A stretch of DNA of 64,000 nucleotides. Origin: Reticulascus tulasneorum. Lineage: Eukaryota; Ascomycota; Sordariomycetes; Glomerellales; Reticulascaceae. Under the pieces are notes generated by a model that worked only from the letters and a program-made list of their open reading frames with translations, searched no databases and was not told the DNA's origin. The DNA lies in assembly GCA_001557505.1 (NCBI GenBank), contig LSAX01000001.1, forward strand, positions 2,108,001 to 2,172,000, in the 5' to 3' direction. The first letter of the stretch is position 1, and each line of letters begins with the position of its first letter. A program made the position numbers and the translations under genes. Of the stretch, positions 32,623 through 46,200 are shown in pieces.

Positions 32623-35234
32623 TTAATCAACAACACCAAGTGGGAGGATTGAAACGTAATCCACAGGTGCCAGCTCAGCGCCATGAGGCGTGCCAACGAT
32701 TTTCAGCTCGTCCCCAGTCTCAATCTTGACGCTTGGGAAAGTGATTCGGATGGCCGAGTGGCCGTCGAGGAACTCAGATGGCCAATGGCCAAGCTTATCC
32801 TCGGCATTGCCTGTCCACTCGCCTACGACCTTGTCGTTGATGGAAACGGTCCAGGATGCCTTGCCGCGGATAACGTCAAAGTAATTCACGGCTACATCAT
32901 ATGTGCCAGAAGGGAAATCTATGGTGGCCGACGCCGTTCCTACGGTGGTGTTGGAGGTTGTGACAATGGCCTTGTACTTGGAGGCTGTCGAGGGTGCAGT
33001 GACAGCAAAAGGTTGATATCCGCTCAATTTCATGCTCTCAGCCTCGATTCGGTATTGGTAGTTACCAACACGGCCCGCCTCGTCTGGAATGCCCGAAAGA
33101 TTCCAGTAGAAGTTACTAATGGCATCTCTCCAGACAATTGAGTGTCCAGCTTGATATACCTGGCGGAAGAGAACATGCTCGAACCGCTCCTTGTCGATCT
33201 TGTCCTTCAGCGACTCCCACAAGGGGACCCAGGTTTGCGCGATCTTGGCTCCTTCGTAATGCTCGTCATAAAAGTGCTGGATAACAGTCTTGCCTGTATG
33301 CAATTTGTAGGTATACGGGACATGGTGGAACCATAGCAAAAGGTCGTCTGGGGTGGTTTCAAGCTTCTCGAAGGCATCTCCAATTTCGGGAGGATACTGC
33401 GCAGTGTTTCTGGTGCCGTTCCATACAGTTCGGTCCATACCGATCATGTTGCGATCCGCGCGAGTCCATTGACCCCAGCCATTGTTATCTTGCGAGTCTG
33501 GCCGAGGTCCATAGTGGGCGTACAAGATGTCTGTCAAGGTCTGGATACCAAGATTGCCGCTGTACTTTTCGTAGGTGGACCATGATTCCATGGACATTTT
33601 TGTGATTGTGTCAATAACTTTGCGGCTAAGTCCAAACGTGAGACGAATCCAGTCCTGAAGGATAGCCTCGGGTTCGTCGGTAGGATCCCACGCCAAGCGA
33701 CCGTAGGCATATAGGTTGGACATGGCCAGATGACTTCCCAGCCAGGTTGTGTTCGTGCCTACGTTGACGACCCCGGCATACCCAGAAAGGGGCCGCTTGA
33801 AACGGTTGCCGGATAGTATATCGTGGACCACGGATGGTTGGCTATCGATGCGGAGATCGAAATCAAGGATTGTCTTCCAGAGCGGCGCAAGATATACCAG
33901 GTGGCATTGCTGTCCAAGATACTCTTGGCTGATTTGAAGCTCGATGGCGGCGTTGGTTTCCCTCAAATTCGCAAACAACGGCGAGACGGGTTCGCGGATC
34001 TGGAAGTCGATCGGGCCATACTTGATTTGGACCACGACATTGTCGTCAAACTGCCCATCAAGAGGTTTGAAAAACTCAACAGCAGCATTGGCTCGGTCAG
34101 CGTGCCAGTCCGAGTAGTTGAGTTGATTGTAGACGAACGCTCGGAACATGACAACGCCGGGCTTGGGGCCTCCTTTGTGGTCTCTAAGGGCTTTTGCGAA
34201 CATATTTGCTCCTTGCGCTAGAGTCCGGTTGTAGGTCAATGGCCCAGGCTAATCAGGAGTTAGTTCGAGCGCAACTTTGGTATTATTACGTGGCTGATCA
34301 GGGGGCTACTTGCCTGGCCTTCACTGTTCGCTTTGACAAGATAACCAGCCAAATCAGGAATGCGGCTGTAGAGCTGCTCGGTCACACCATGCCAGAAGTC
34401 AATGACCGTTGTATCAAGAGGGTCAAAGGTGGAGAGGTTGCCGTAAGTTTGGGGCGACGCAAAGTTAAGGGAGATGCCCATCTGGACGCCCCAGGGTCGG
34501 AAGGCGTCGGCTATCCTCTTCAGCCCATCCATGTGCTCAGGCCGTAGGAGGGCAGGATTGGCGTTGACATTGTTGACAATGATGCCGTTGATACGGATGG
34601 AGGACAGCAGACGACCGTATTGGGAGACTCGATTCATATCGTCGACAGTCTTGCCGTCGGCCCAGAAGATGGAAGGACCTCCATAACCACGCTCGACACT
34701 CCCGTGAGTTCCAGTCCCATCCATGTTGGCCCATTCGTTCGCCCATCGGATAGGAGCGCTCGGGCTGGTGGCATAGGCAACCTTGGTAAAATTCCCCTGC
34801 GCAAGCATAGACAGGTACTCAAAGGCGCCATACAGGGCACCGCGCTCGTTTTGGCCCAGGATCTGGACCGTGTCGCCCTTGGTGCTAATCCAGAAGCCAT
34901 CCTCCTCAAGGCCGGCCGCCTCCGCAACGGCGCCGCAAGCTTCGTTGTAGTTATCGACAGTGCCTATAACCACAGAGGCCTTGGCACCGCAGACATCTTG
35001 AGCAACAGTAAGTTCCCTGCCGAGGATACCATCGAACCCCTTCTGTAACTCCGAGAGGGCGGAAAACACAGGGCCGTTCACTGTGGCGTTGAGGGCGACG
35101 ATGGTGGCCGGGAGAGAGTCGAGAAAGCCAGCGGTCTTGCAGTCGGGAAGCCTGGCATAACGTAACCAGCCATCTAGGCCATTCTCAGCGGCAACGAGGC
35201 CGAGAGAGGCAAGGAGGAACAGACGTCGCATCAT
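32623..35234 (-). CDS. Secreted alpha-glucuronidase (GH67)
   Basis: Removes 4-O-methyl-glucuronic acid from the ends of xylo-oligosaccharides during hemicellulose breakdown. Two exons: 35234-34314 and 34248-32623, giving 848 aa, about the family length. A signal peptide (MMRRLFLLASLGLVAA) precedes the N-terminal domain. The active-site block is KANSEGQPGPLTYNR, whose Glu is the expected catalytic acid; further acidic residues lie in FQIREPVSPLF and LQISQEYLGQQ. The C-terminal helical domain contains LLLWFHHVPYTYKL. The intron (34249-34313) starts with GC, not GT, and lies directly inside the SEGQ|PGP motif; no GT alternative keeps the frame. Many N-x-S/T sites support secretion. Confidence 0.94.
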
Positions 35235-36448
35235 GATTAATACCGGACTTGCAATCGATGAGAGCACTTGCTTCTCGTCGTCCTCCTCCTGCCAGATTCA
35301 CGGCCCGACACGTCCATTTTATTCAATCACGTCCGCAAAACGGCAGCCGCAGCGCGTCAAGGTGGTAATTCTCCATCGACGACCTGGTTCGTGGGAATCT
35401 GCTCGCCAACCCGCCGACCGATCATAGCGGTGTTTAGGCTAATATAAGGGCTATAATTCAGGCTACAGTGCAACCTGCCAGGGCCAAGAATAGAGACGCA
35501 TCAGGTACGGAGTCTAACGGGTAGAGAAGCTATCCCCAGGACCCCCCTACCCCGGCACGATCCCCAATGGCGCGCATCGGGAGGCGGGGACGCCCATCTG
35601 CGGAGAAGAGTGGCACCAAAAATGGTATGGCCATGATGGCAACAGCGATGGGTTCCTTGCTGAGAGGACGGGCGGGGAAGAGAGCGATAAACCTACAGCT
35701 GTACGGAGCCAGGATAATTTTGATCGGTGACGCTTTGGAGTTGGGAGGAGTGGAGGTCAGGTTGGGAAGCGGAGCTTTGGTGACTGGAAATGAAGTTAGA
35801 TTCAAATCCAGGCACGTACTACGCCGTACTGCACCACACCACCAAGGCCCCCCCCATGGACGAGAGCAAAGACATGGGATGGAACCTTGGCACACCTCAG
35901 CGAGATGCGGGGAATTGAACCGATTTTGGGGGGAATGAGGGGCGGCAAAAGCCCTGAAAGAGCCTAAGCAGAATGAGGCAGGTCTCAGCATCACATCGGT
36001 GGCGGCGGAGCTATCCATTCTATCATTCCCAATGGGGGACCCCAAGCTTCATTCAAACTACTAGTTACCAGTATGTAAGTACCGGTGTGGCTTGATGGGC
36101 TCTTCGTGACTTTTGCTTTTAAGCGCTTGGAGACTAGCTATGCTGTGTATATGATCTCTTCCCGAAACCCTGTAGCAAGCCTGGGCAAGAAGAATCAACC
36201 GTCTTGGTATTCGGTTATATAGCTGCCAAACAGCCCCTTTTCAGCAAGGCCTGAGTAATTAGCAACTCCGTCTCCCTCCCGTGTGATTTGAAAGTCCTCT
36301 CGGACGACGTACCTTGGGGTTGGTTCAACTACCCGCTAGATGGGAGTCGATGCGCAACTGACCAGCCAGTTTCCTACCCGCGCGGCAAGTCCCCGGAGTC
36401 CCTTCGAAAGCCGGCCTTGTGCTGAATCGACGTCTTCCTAGATTGGCC
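35235..36448. other. Intergenic; GH67 promoter region
   Basis: About 1.2 kb with no supported gene. A 171-codon minus-strand frame (35530-36045) is Pro/Ser/Arg-rich, has no family signature and is rejected. Confidence 0.45.
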
Positions 36449-36745
36449 TCACAGAATGATGCAAGGAATCTCGATCCCGCTGTCTTGTTTACTCGGCCCC
36501 GTCCCCCACTTGATGCCATCCTTCACAGCCACTATCTTCCGCACCATATTCCGGTCGTAAAATCCATAGAGTCCATGCTCCGGACACGGCCGCAGCTGTG
36601 CCTTCTCAAACCTGTACGGCTTTTTGGCGATGCCGCTGCCGATCTGACCGCAGGTGCTGAATCCCATCCCAGGCCCGCACTGCACCGCGATTTCTCCCCA
36701 TCTGCAGTTGCAATCGAGGTGTTTGTAGAAGGCGACCTGACACAT
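36449..36745 (-). CDS. Small Cys-rich hypothetical protein (98 aa)
   Basis: From the ATG at 36745 the frame encodes 98 residues starting MCQVAFYKHLDCNCRW. Cysteines follow in the order CNC, VQCGPG, STCG, RPCPEH and a late PCIIL. Pieces such as CGPGMGFSTC, YGFYDRNMVRKI and GIKWGTGPSKQD look like a conserved fungal orphan family rather than chance coding. No signal peptide or membrane helix is present. The Cys/His pattern suggests a small zinc- or other metal-binding fold, but this is an inference. The open frame extends three codons upstream only to a GTG. It lies between the GH67 and Yvc1 genes with its own spacing on both sides. It shares style but not clear homology with the orphan at 663-962. 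Confidence 0.58.
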   Translation of the reverse strand: MCQVAFYKHLDCNCRWGEIAVQCGPGMGFSTCGQIGSGIAKKPYRFEKAQLRPCPEHGLYGFYDRNMVRKIVAVKDGIKWGTGPSKQDSGIEIPCIIL

Positions 36746-37105
36746 CGTCCACACGTACTTGAAGTCGAAGCGTGGTGGTCCGGGACCTTTGTGGTAATTT
36801 GAATAAGTCTACCCCGTGAAGGTTTCGGGGTAAAGAATGGTAGGTATACTGCAGAGAATGTCTGATAGGTTTTTGTGTTGACCAAAGCTTGTGGGTTCTT
36901 TCCTAACTTGCTGATGAGTCTTCGACGAAGAATTACTGGGACGCTTTTCTTGAAATGAACTGCTTCTAATCTAGCTGGATGTTAGGCAACTGTAACCAAC
37001 ATCTGAATGTGCTACTTTTAAAGTGAGACTACTATCCTTCACAGGTATCACAACAATTCACAACAAACGCCATGCAAATCCAGAACACGGTTTTCAAACA
37101 CCCCT
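36746..37105. other. Intergenic
   Basis: About 360 bp between the Yvc1 stop and the start of the Cys-rich orphan, both on the minus strand; presumed promoter of the orphan. No other feature seen. Confidence 0.4.
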
Positions 37106-39633
37106 CTAACCGAGTGATTCGTCCTCGGTCTGGTCAAGCTCACGAAGCGTGCTGCTCTCCCCCATCCCTAGGCTTTTCTCGGAAGCCACCTCATCATCTC
37201 CACATAACTGGGAAAGCATCGCTTCTATCCTCGATGTACTGGCCTCTAAGGCTTCCAGCCTGCTCGCCACATCATCTCCTTCCGCGAATGATCCGCGTAA
37301 CTTTTGCGGGACACCTGGGAACATCGAGTCTCTCCGTGACGGTGGATGTTTCCTGAAGTGCGAGTCATTCGTATTCGTCCTGGTAAACTGCCGGCGTATG
37401 AGATGATGAGTCAGCTCGTCATCCACCGCAATCTCATCCTCTACTGAATCGGGCGGTGGAAGATCAAAAACAGCTCTGATGTCTCGGTGGGCGGTGATTC
37501 GCCACTTCTCCCAGAACCACTGCTTTACTTTCGGAGGCACCGTCCGCACCCCGTTCGCTGTACCATTAGCCATGTGACTACCCGGCCACAGCGTCCGCCG
37601 CTCTGCGACAGCGATGACGAGAAGCAGCGGAAGGTTGACAAGTCGGACACTGGCGACGTGAATCTTATGGAACCATCGCGGACTGACCACGAACTTGAGT
37701 GGCAACAAGAAAAACACGGCCAGAATATTGAACGGCGGTTGGTACGCGAATACGGCATCGCTTTTGACGCCCTCAAGAGTCAGAACCGCCTTCCGGAACT
37801 GGATTTCAGCTGTAGCGTTCGATGCAATGATGCTGAAGGTGTTGGACAGCATCGACACGAGAATGGTGAGGAAGAGGGTGTTGCCTAGAAAAGCAAACGC
37901 AACCATCAAACTTGGGCCAAGAAGCCAATGAAACTCGGTCTGCATGGCACACATGTGTTAGGACCGGGGAAAAAGAGGCGAGCACGCAAGTTCTCTTACC
38001 GATCGCTGAATTCCTGTACCATCAAGCCCGAACCATATCCAAAGCATCCACTTGCTGATAGTGCTGCTCTCGGTTAGTCACATACATCTCGGTTCCCATG
38101 AAGATGGTACTTACACTGGAGGATGGGCACCCTCGCCCAGCCACAAAAGTGATAGCAGAAAGCCACCAAAGCACCATGCAGACAGTGCAGTCAGCAAGGC
38201 AAAGTCAGCCATCATCGACCTCAGCGAGAGGAAGACGAGGTTATCGGAGAGAAAGTTGAAGGCAAGCCGGGGAATAAGGAGGGGAGCTCCTATAGCCAGG
38301 ACATCCAGTGCTTGTTGACCGGGCACAATATCGTCTACGCGCCAGCCGTGGACGCGGAGAAAAAGATATACCAAGTAAATACTGATGAAGCCTACGTCCA
38401 GAAAAGACCACAAGTTCTGGGTATACACGTGCCTGGAAAATGATATGAGCATAGAGCCATAACCTCGCTTCGGAACGTTGAAGGACCTACCAACCATGCT
38501 CCAAGATGGTTGCGAATTGATCCAACGACCAGCCAAAGGCATAGACAGCAAAACAGCCCTCTAAGACGCCGAACTTGGCTGGGTCGCGCTCCGCCATGAC
38601 AGACAGGTAGAGACCGAGGAGAATCAGGAACTGCATGACCTCGAGCAGGTTTCTAGTACGGGGCACGATGAGGCGATATTGATTCAGAAGCGGGCCCTCC
38701 CTAGGGTCGTAGAGAGATATTGGTTTCTGCTTATAATGATCTGGTATGATGTCCATATAGCTGGAAGGAGTATATATGACTCTGCCTTCGTAAATTGCAT
38801 CGACACTTGAGTTGAGAGCATTAAACGCGTGTCGCAACAAGCAGAGGGCAGCAAGAGAGCTACTTACACTTTCTGACAGGGAGTAGAGCTAAGAAAGAAC
38901 TTGCTCTCGGTGAGAATAGCGACCTCAAGCGATGGAAGCGTCCTACGGAACATCGAAGCGGAATTCATCTCGAAATCGTCGCGGATCTCGTCGGGAGCAC
39001 TTTGAAACGGCTCAAAACCTGCAACTAAAATGTGCGATAGAACCAGAAGCCCGTCGTTGCCGTCGTTGTCTTCGCTGAAGCGCCTCAAGATGCGAGTAGC
39101 GACGAGCTCGCATAGGGTGGCGCGGGTGTAGTAGACATTTTGCCGATTGTTCATGTGTGATTGCTCATGAAGAAACTCGGCGCGGTTGACTAACAAGCAA
39201 TAGACTGGGCAGCCGGCCAGTCAGCTATATTTATCTCCTTACCGTTTCCCAAAAAAATTGTATGGAGAAATGGAGACAGGAAGAGGCGCCGCTGGGCACC
39301 ATGGTCAAGCAAGAGGGCAAGCGGGAAGGGGTTTCTCGTACCGATTGAGATGTCATCCAGCTCATACAGCTTATCCACCAACGGGCGGACAACCGAGATA
39401 TTAATGCGAACATCCCGCAACTGGTCCAGGCTCAAATAGTCTTCTGCTACGGAGATGATATCTCGTCGTATTCGGTGGATGTTGGTATAGACTGGCAGGT
39501 GACTGTGAGGATTCGAGACACAGCTGTACACTGGGCCCGTCTCGGGAGTGTGGCTGAAGGGAGACCTTGGCAGCAGAGGCCGGGTCTCAGTCTGGTCCGA
39601 TACTTGGACGCGACGCCGACTGCGCCCAGTCAT
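37106..39633 (-). CDS. YVC1: Yvc1-like TRP calcium channel (vacuolar)
   Basis: A TRP-family cation channel expected to release Ca2+ from the vacuole. Six exons: 39633-39342, 39204-38868, 38805-38491, 38432-38115, 38063-38000 and 37939-37106, giving about 719 aa. Joins restore CQKVVDAIYEGRVIYTPSSY, ILEHGWHVYTQNLWSFLD and the pore region. Several hydrophobic segments are clear (for example LLEVMQFLILLGLYLSV, FISIYLVYLFLRVHG and LMVAFAFLGNTLFLTILVSM). The 64-nt exon 5 encodes KWMLWIWFGLDGTGIQRS, the pore and filter segment; its acceptor is tandem (ending at 38067 or 38064). A long charged C-terminal tail ends with an acidic Glu/Asp stretch. Confidence 0.9.
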
Positions 39634-40613
39634 GATTGAGAGATAGCCAGTCGGGAATTGTGATAATGATAAGTCACTACAGTTTTCCGGTCATGGGGTG
39701 AGGGAGTTAGCAAAAGCAATGCTTGCTTCTCAGCTGGATTGGGGCAACAGGGTGAGTGAGGTCTAATGTTGTGAAGGAGCGAGTGGGTTTGGGGTGACCA
39801 CAAAGACCGCAAAATGCATACGCCACGATCAAGCTTGCCAGGCCGGCGTACGACGTATACCTAACCCAAGGTCGGATAGTAGGTAGGTAGGTAGGTAGGT
39901 TGGTATGCTACGTAATTACATAGCACATAAATACAGGAGAGTCAGGTACATGATGTGGGGCTCTATTGGCTGAGATCCCCCACGATAAGCAGGGAAGCTT
40001 GCTGGTTGGCTGGCAACTGTGAAACTTGATAAAGTTGTGATAACTAATTGCTTCGAGGGATTTAAGTAGCTATGTTCGCTTTCAGAAACCGATGGAACCG
40101 ATAATGTGGACTGATTTCGCCGAGTGTGCCGGCCACCAATAACTCCAGAAGCTCAAGGCACTCTCGAGTCTCACGAAAGTCAAAATCCAATTAGCACTGG
40201 AAGTGGTTTATGAAGCCAGCGCAATGACGCACGCTATCTACTACCTTCGATAGAATCCACTCGTAAAACGATGGGGTGGGGGTTTTTTTTTACAGGGGAC
40301 TAATAGGTGCTAAAGTTGCCGCTACTGACCGTGTGCCGGATTACCATGTGGGCCAGCCATATGCTTCCGGCGTCCGCTTTGTCATGAAATATGTAAATGG
40401 ACAGCTCGAATGGCCGACTTCTAGGGGATATTGCATTTTCAACTTAGTGATAAACTAGAGTACGGCTTGCATCTGATTCCCATTCTTCCCTGTGTCTTTT
40501 GTCTAGCTCGCCAATTTTGCCCCTTGACCTTCTAGCCATCCCAAAAGACACCTTCCAAACTGCCAGCCCATAATCATGACTTTGGTCATTTAAAGACATC
40601 ATGCAGTTGTTCT
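39634..40613. other. Intergenic between Yvc1 and enolase genes
   Basis: Almost 1 kb. Contains a GTAG run (39879-39902), Yvc1 promoter sequence on the left and the enolase 3' flank on the right. No gene is supported. Confidence 0.5.
39879..39902. repeat. GTAG tetranucleotide run
   Basis: About five GTAG units in a row, 250 bp upstream of the Yvc1 start codon. Confidence 0.8.
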
Positions 40614-42535
<1,922 letters not shown>

Positions 42536-42766
42536 CTCGATTTTTCGATGATCGGCGGGTTTGTTCGAAAGAATCAATTGCTCAATGGGACAGAGAGCAA
42601 ACGAGGAATGAGTGCGGTGAAGTTGTGGAAGTGAATCAGTTCAATGGTGGTGTGGACGACGCTGGTTTTCGTTGAAGGAGGGGCAGAAATAATGGCGGGG
42701 TGGATGACTGGCTCGACTGGAGCTGAGCTGCATAAGGTATGCACCAGGGCAAAAATCTGTTGGCCA

Positions 42767-42790
42767 ACCTACCTACCTACCATACCTACC
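42767..42790. repeat. CTAC tetranucleotide run
   Basis: ACCTACCTACCTACCATACC; a member of the dispersed CTAC/GTAG family of runs, about 630 bp upstream of the enolase start. Confidence 0.75.
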
Positions 42791-43203
42791 TCGTATTTCG
42801 TCACCCCCAGTGTATTTGTACAATTCTTCCCCCGTCCGCGCACGGGATTGAAAGGGACCTGAAGCACTGGATTGGATAAAACTGGAACCGAGTCCTCTAT
42901 GGCGTGCGTAGTCTCGTCTTTTCCGATGCATGTTTACCGCTGGAAGGCTCTACTTATTTCTGTCAATACTCCGCTCTATTCTGGTGGATAGGTAAGTAGG
43001 TGTCCAAAGGAGCATCAGCTTAGCCGCGAGTGCACACAATGGATATTTCGACTACGCAACGAAAATCACATGTCATAGCACCAAGTACGCGGCAAAACCC
43101 AATGTCTGCAACACAGGTATTCAGGATATTCTTTTCATGAGGGAACGCTAGAATACCCGTGTTGAAAGAGCCGAGTGAAAGAACTTTTGTCGCCCACCTT
43201 CAT

Positions 43204-43227
43204 GATGCTGAGATGCTGAGATGCTGA
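43204..43227. repeat. 9-bp tandem repeat (ATGCTGAG)
   Basis: Nearly three adjacent GATGCTGA(G) units about 50 bp downstream of the aminopeptidase stop codon. A hairpin role is not evident. Confidence 0.7.
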
Positions 43228-43275
43228 AGTCCTAAAAGACGTGTTGGCAGACCCAGCTGAACCCCCTCAAATGGT

Positions 43276-46200
43276 TTAGGCCATGCCCAACCACTGTCGC
43301 AAATCATCCGTGTCTCTCTTGGTCCACTGGATCTTGGCCGTCACGGAATCTGTGGCCTGCGCCAAGGCTCGGTCAAAGCCCTGGGACGGCTTGTCCTTGA
43401 AGAACGCCTGCACGGCGTCGAGTTGCTCTTGCTTGGTTAAACCGCTAGTACAGTATGCAACGATGCTTCCGAGCATCGAAGACTGTGCGGGGAACTTTTT
43501 GTAGATTACTATAGCGTTCGAAGATTAGCAACAAAACTTGATGAGTATATGAGGCATGAAGACGGTTGCACAAGGACCTGCGGGGTACCATACGACCCCA
43601 GGTAGTGATCGGATATGAAGATTGGATGGAATGGGTGTACTTACCATCCCAGTTCGTCTGAAGCCAGTTGAAGAGGCCCTCGAGGCCGGCTTTGGTAGCG
43701 CGCAATCCACCGATTGGTAGATACACATCCTGGTCTCGAATCTTGCCGCTGAGGAGCATATCCAGGGTCCTTTGAATCAACTTCTCGTCTCTTGCCTGAC
43801 CAAGGGTGCGCAGGACGCTGTTGCGTTCATCCTGCGTCTGTGCGCCTTTCTCGTAGAAGTGCAGGAGCGAGTCATACTATTGTTGATGTCAGTGCGTGGC
43901 CATCTTGAACGGCTAGAATGATATCCAGGGGAATGTCCAGGGGGGATGTTCAGAGGGTTCTTCAGAAAAGTATCGAGAACCAACAAATGCACTTACTTCA
44001 CTCTCGCCACCATACTTCAGGTTTATCGAGAAAACGCTGCCCCGAATGTTGGGGTGAATGGCTGATTTGTCTCCATCCACCCACTTCTTGAAGAGGTCCT
44101 TTGCAGCCTTCACGATTGTCGGGTCACCGCTCATACCTGCAGCCCCAAACATAAGGGACTTGAATTGCTGTTCGACATGGCCGTCCTTTGCAGAAAACTC
44201 CCAGCCCAGCTTGTGCGCCATGTCGCTCGTGATCTTTTGCTGGAATTCAAGCAGCTTCTCAACAACTGGTGGATCCTCGATCCAAGCTGCCTTGATTGAA
44301 CCAAGTCGCGTGAGCATCTGGTCCCACACAAGATACTCTGCTTCGCCCGCACTGCTCAGGGCATTGAAGAGTCCCAACGAGGCTGACGTCCTCTGGTAGC
44401 CTGACGTTGCTAGAGCGGCAGTATCGGCCACGATACCTACTCGATCCTGGACGGAGAGCAGCTCTGCCGCGTTACCGAGCTTTTCCAGTCGATCGCTGCT
44501 GTACTGCGTTCGATAGAACCCGGTGGAGTCGGCGTTGATCTTGAAGAAATCTGCGTCCTTCAACTCGAAAGTGGCGTCCCTCGTTGTGAGGGACAGGGTC
44601 TCGTCGATGCCCTCCTTTGTCCGGACATTGAGGAAGACAGGGTAGAGAACCTTGTCATCTTCTGGTTTCACATCTCCAGTGGTTAGGAATCGATGTTGCT
44701 CGACATGAACCGAGTTGCCATTTTCCGTAACCGTCACAACCGGGTATCCCATTTCTTTAGTCCATGTACCCATAATGCCGCCAACATCCTTTCCGCTGGC
44801 CTCACTCAATGCTCTCCAAAGATCATCGGTCTGAGTATTTCCATACATATGACGCTTGAGGTACGTTGAAACGCCTTTGACAAAGACGTCTTCCCCAACG
44901 AGACTGGAAATCATGTGGATGACACAAGATCCCTTGGCGTAGCTGATAGAATCGAAGATCTGGTTGATTTCATCCGCACGGTTTACGGGGACTTGAATAG
45001 GATGGCTGCTTCTCAAGCCGTCCAACGAAAGAGCCGACTGAAGATCCTCTGAGACAAAGCTCTCTCGGACTCTCCATTCGGGATACAATGCGTTCATCGA
45101 GTACTAGGTACGCGACAGGTCAGTGCCTGCTGGCTGTCCAGACGTGAATATACATATTGGAAATCTAGTTCAATACATAGACGAGTATCCAAATGAGGGT
45201 CTACTGGATCTCTCGCTTGGTGTTTGACTCGGTGTTTAGATGAAGATCCACTCGAACATCAAGCAAATGTCCAAAGTGAAGGATGAGACGGAAGAGGTGA
45301 TAGCAAGGCAGGATATGAAGAACAAACTAGACTCCGACTTACTCGTGCTTGATTCTCAGCGAATCCCTCATTGAGCCACAAGCCTAGAAGAAGGCTCGTC
45401 ATTATTGTGTTTTAAAAAGTCTCGCGGTGGATGCTTACCATCCCACCAATCCATAGTGACCAGATTCCCAAACCATTGGTGAGCGAGTTCGTGAAGAACA
45501 ACGGTACTTAGCCGCTCCTTAATGGAAGCGCCGCTAGTCTTCTCGTCGAACAGGATTTCCACGGTCCTATATGTCACGCAACCCCAGTTTTCCATTCTTT
45601 GCCTCCTCGTTAGCATACGACTTGTATTGAGATGGTTCGGGGTGATCGTCTGTCAAGGGAATGTAGCAGTAGCAGTGAAGGACTGCCCACTGCTGTAAAG
45701 GAAACATGTATGGGGTAAGAAACACTTACGCGCCGGCAGCAAAATCAGGAATAGCAATCTGATCCAACTTTGGAAGGGGATACGGAACACCGAATGTCTT
45801 CTCGTAGAACTCAAGCCCCTTGGCTGCAATCTCCAAAGCATAACGGCCGGTCTCGATATCCTCGGACGGCGGGGCGTACACTCGGACAGGAACTCGGAAT
45901 GAGTTCGTCTCGATATAGTTCAACTCTCCAACTATGAAGGCAATGAGATACGTCGACATCAACGGGGTAGTGTTGAACTTGACTGCCTTCTTTCCAGGGC
46001 TGGATTCAGTCTCATTCGCCACGTCCATATTGCTAAGGCAAGTCAAGTTCTTGTCAGCGATGAGAGTGACCGTGAACTTGGCCTTCAAGGCGGGCTCGTC
46101 AAAGCAGGGAAAGGCTCTGCGAGCGTCTGTGGCCTCCATTTGGGAAGTGGCCAAGATGCCCTTGGTCCCATCGCTCTTGTTATAGTAACTGCGGTAGAAA

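Noticed and set aside
35880..35925. tRNA-like T-arm word (GGTTCAATTCC on the minus strand)
   Set aside because: The flanking bases do not form the T stem or an acceptor stem, so no tRNA is called.
35530..36045. Minus-strand frame of 171 codons
   Set aside because: Pro/Ser/Arg-rich without motifs, alone in intergenic DNA, and no splice support.
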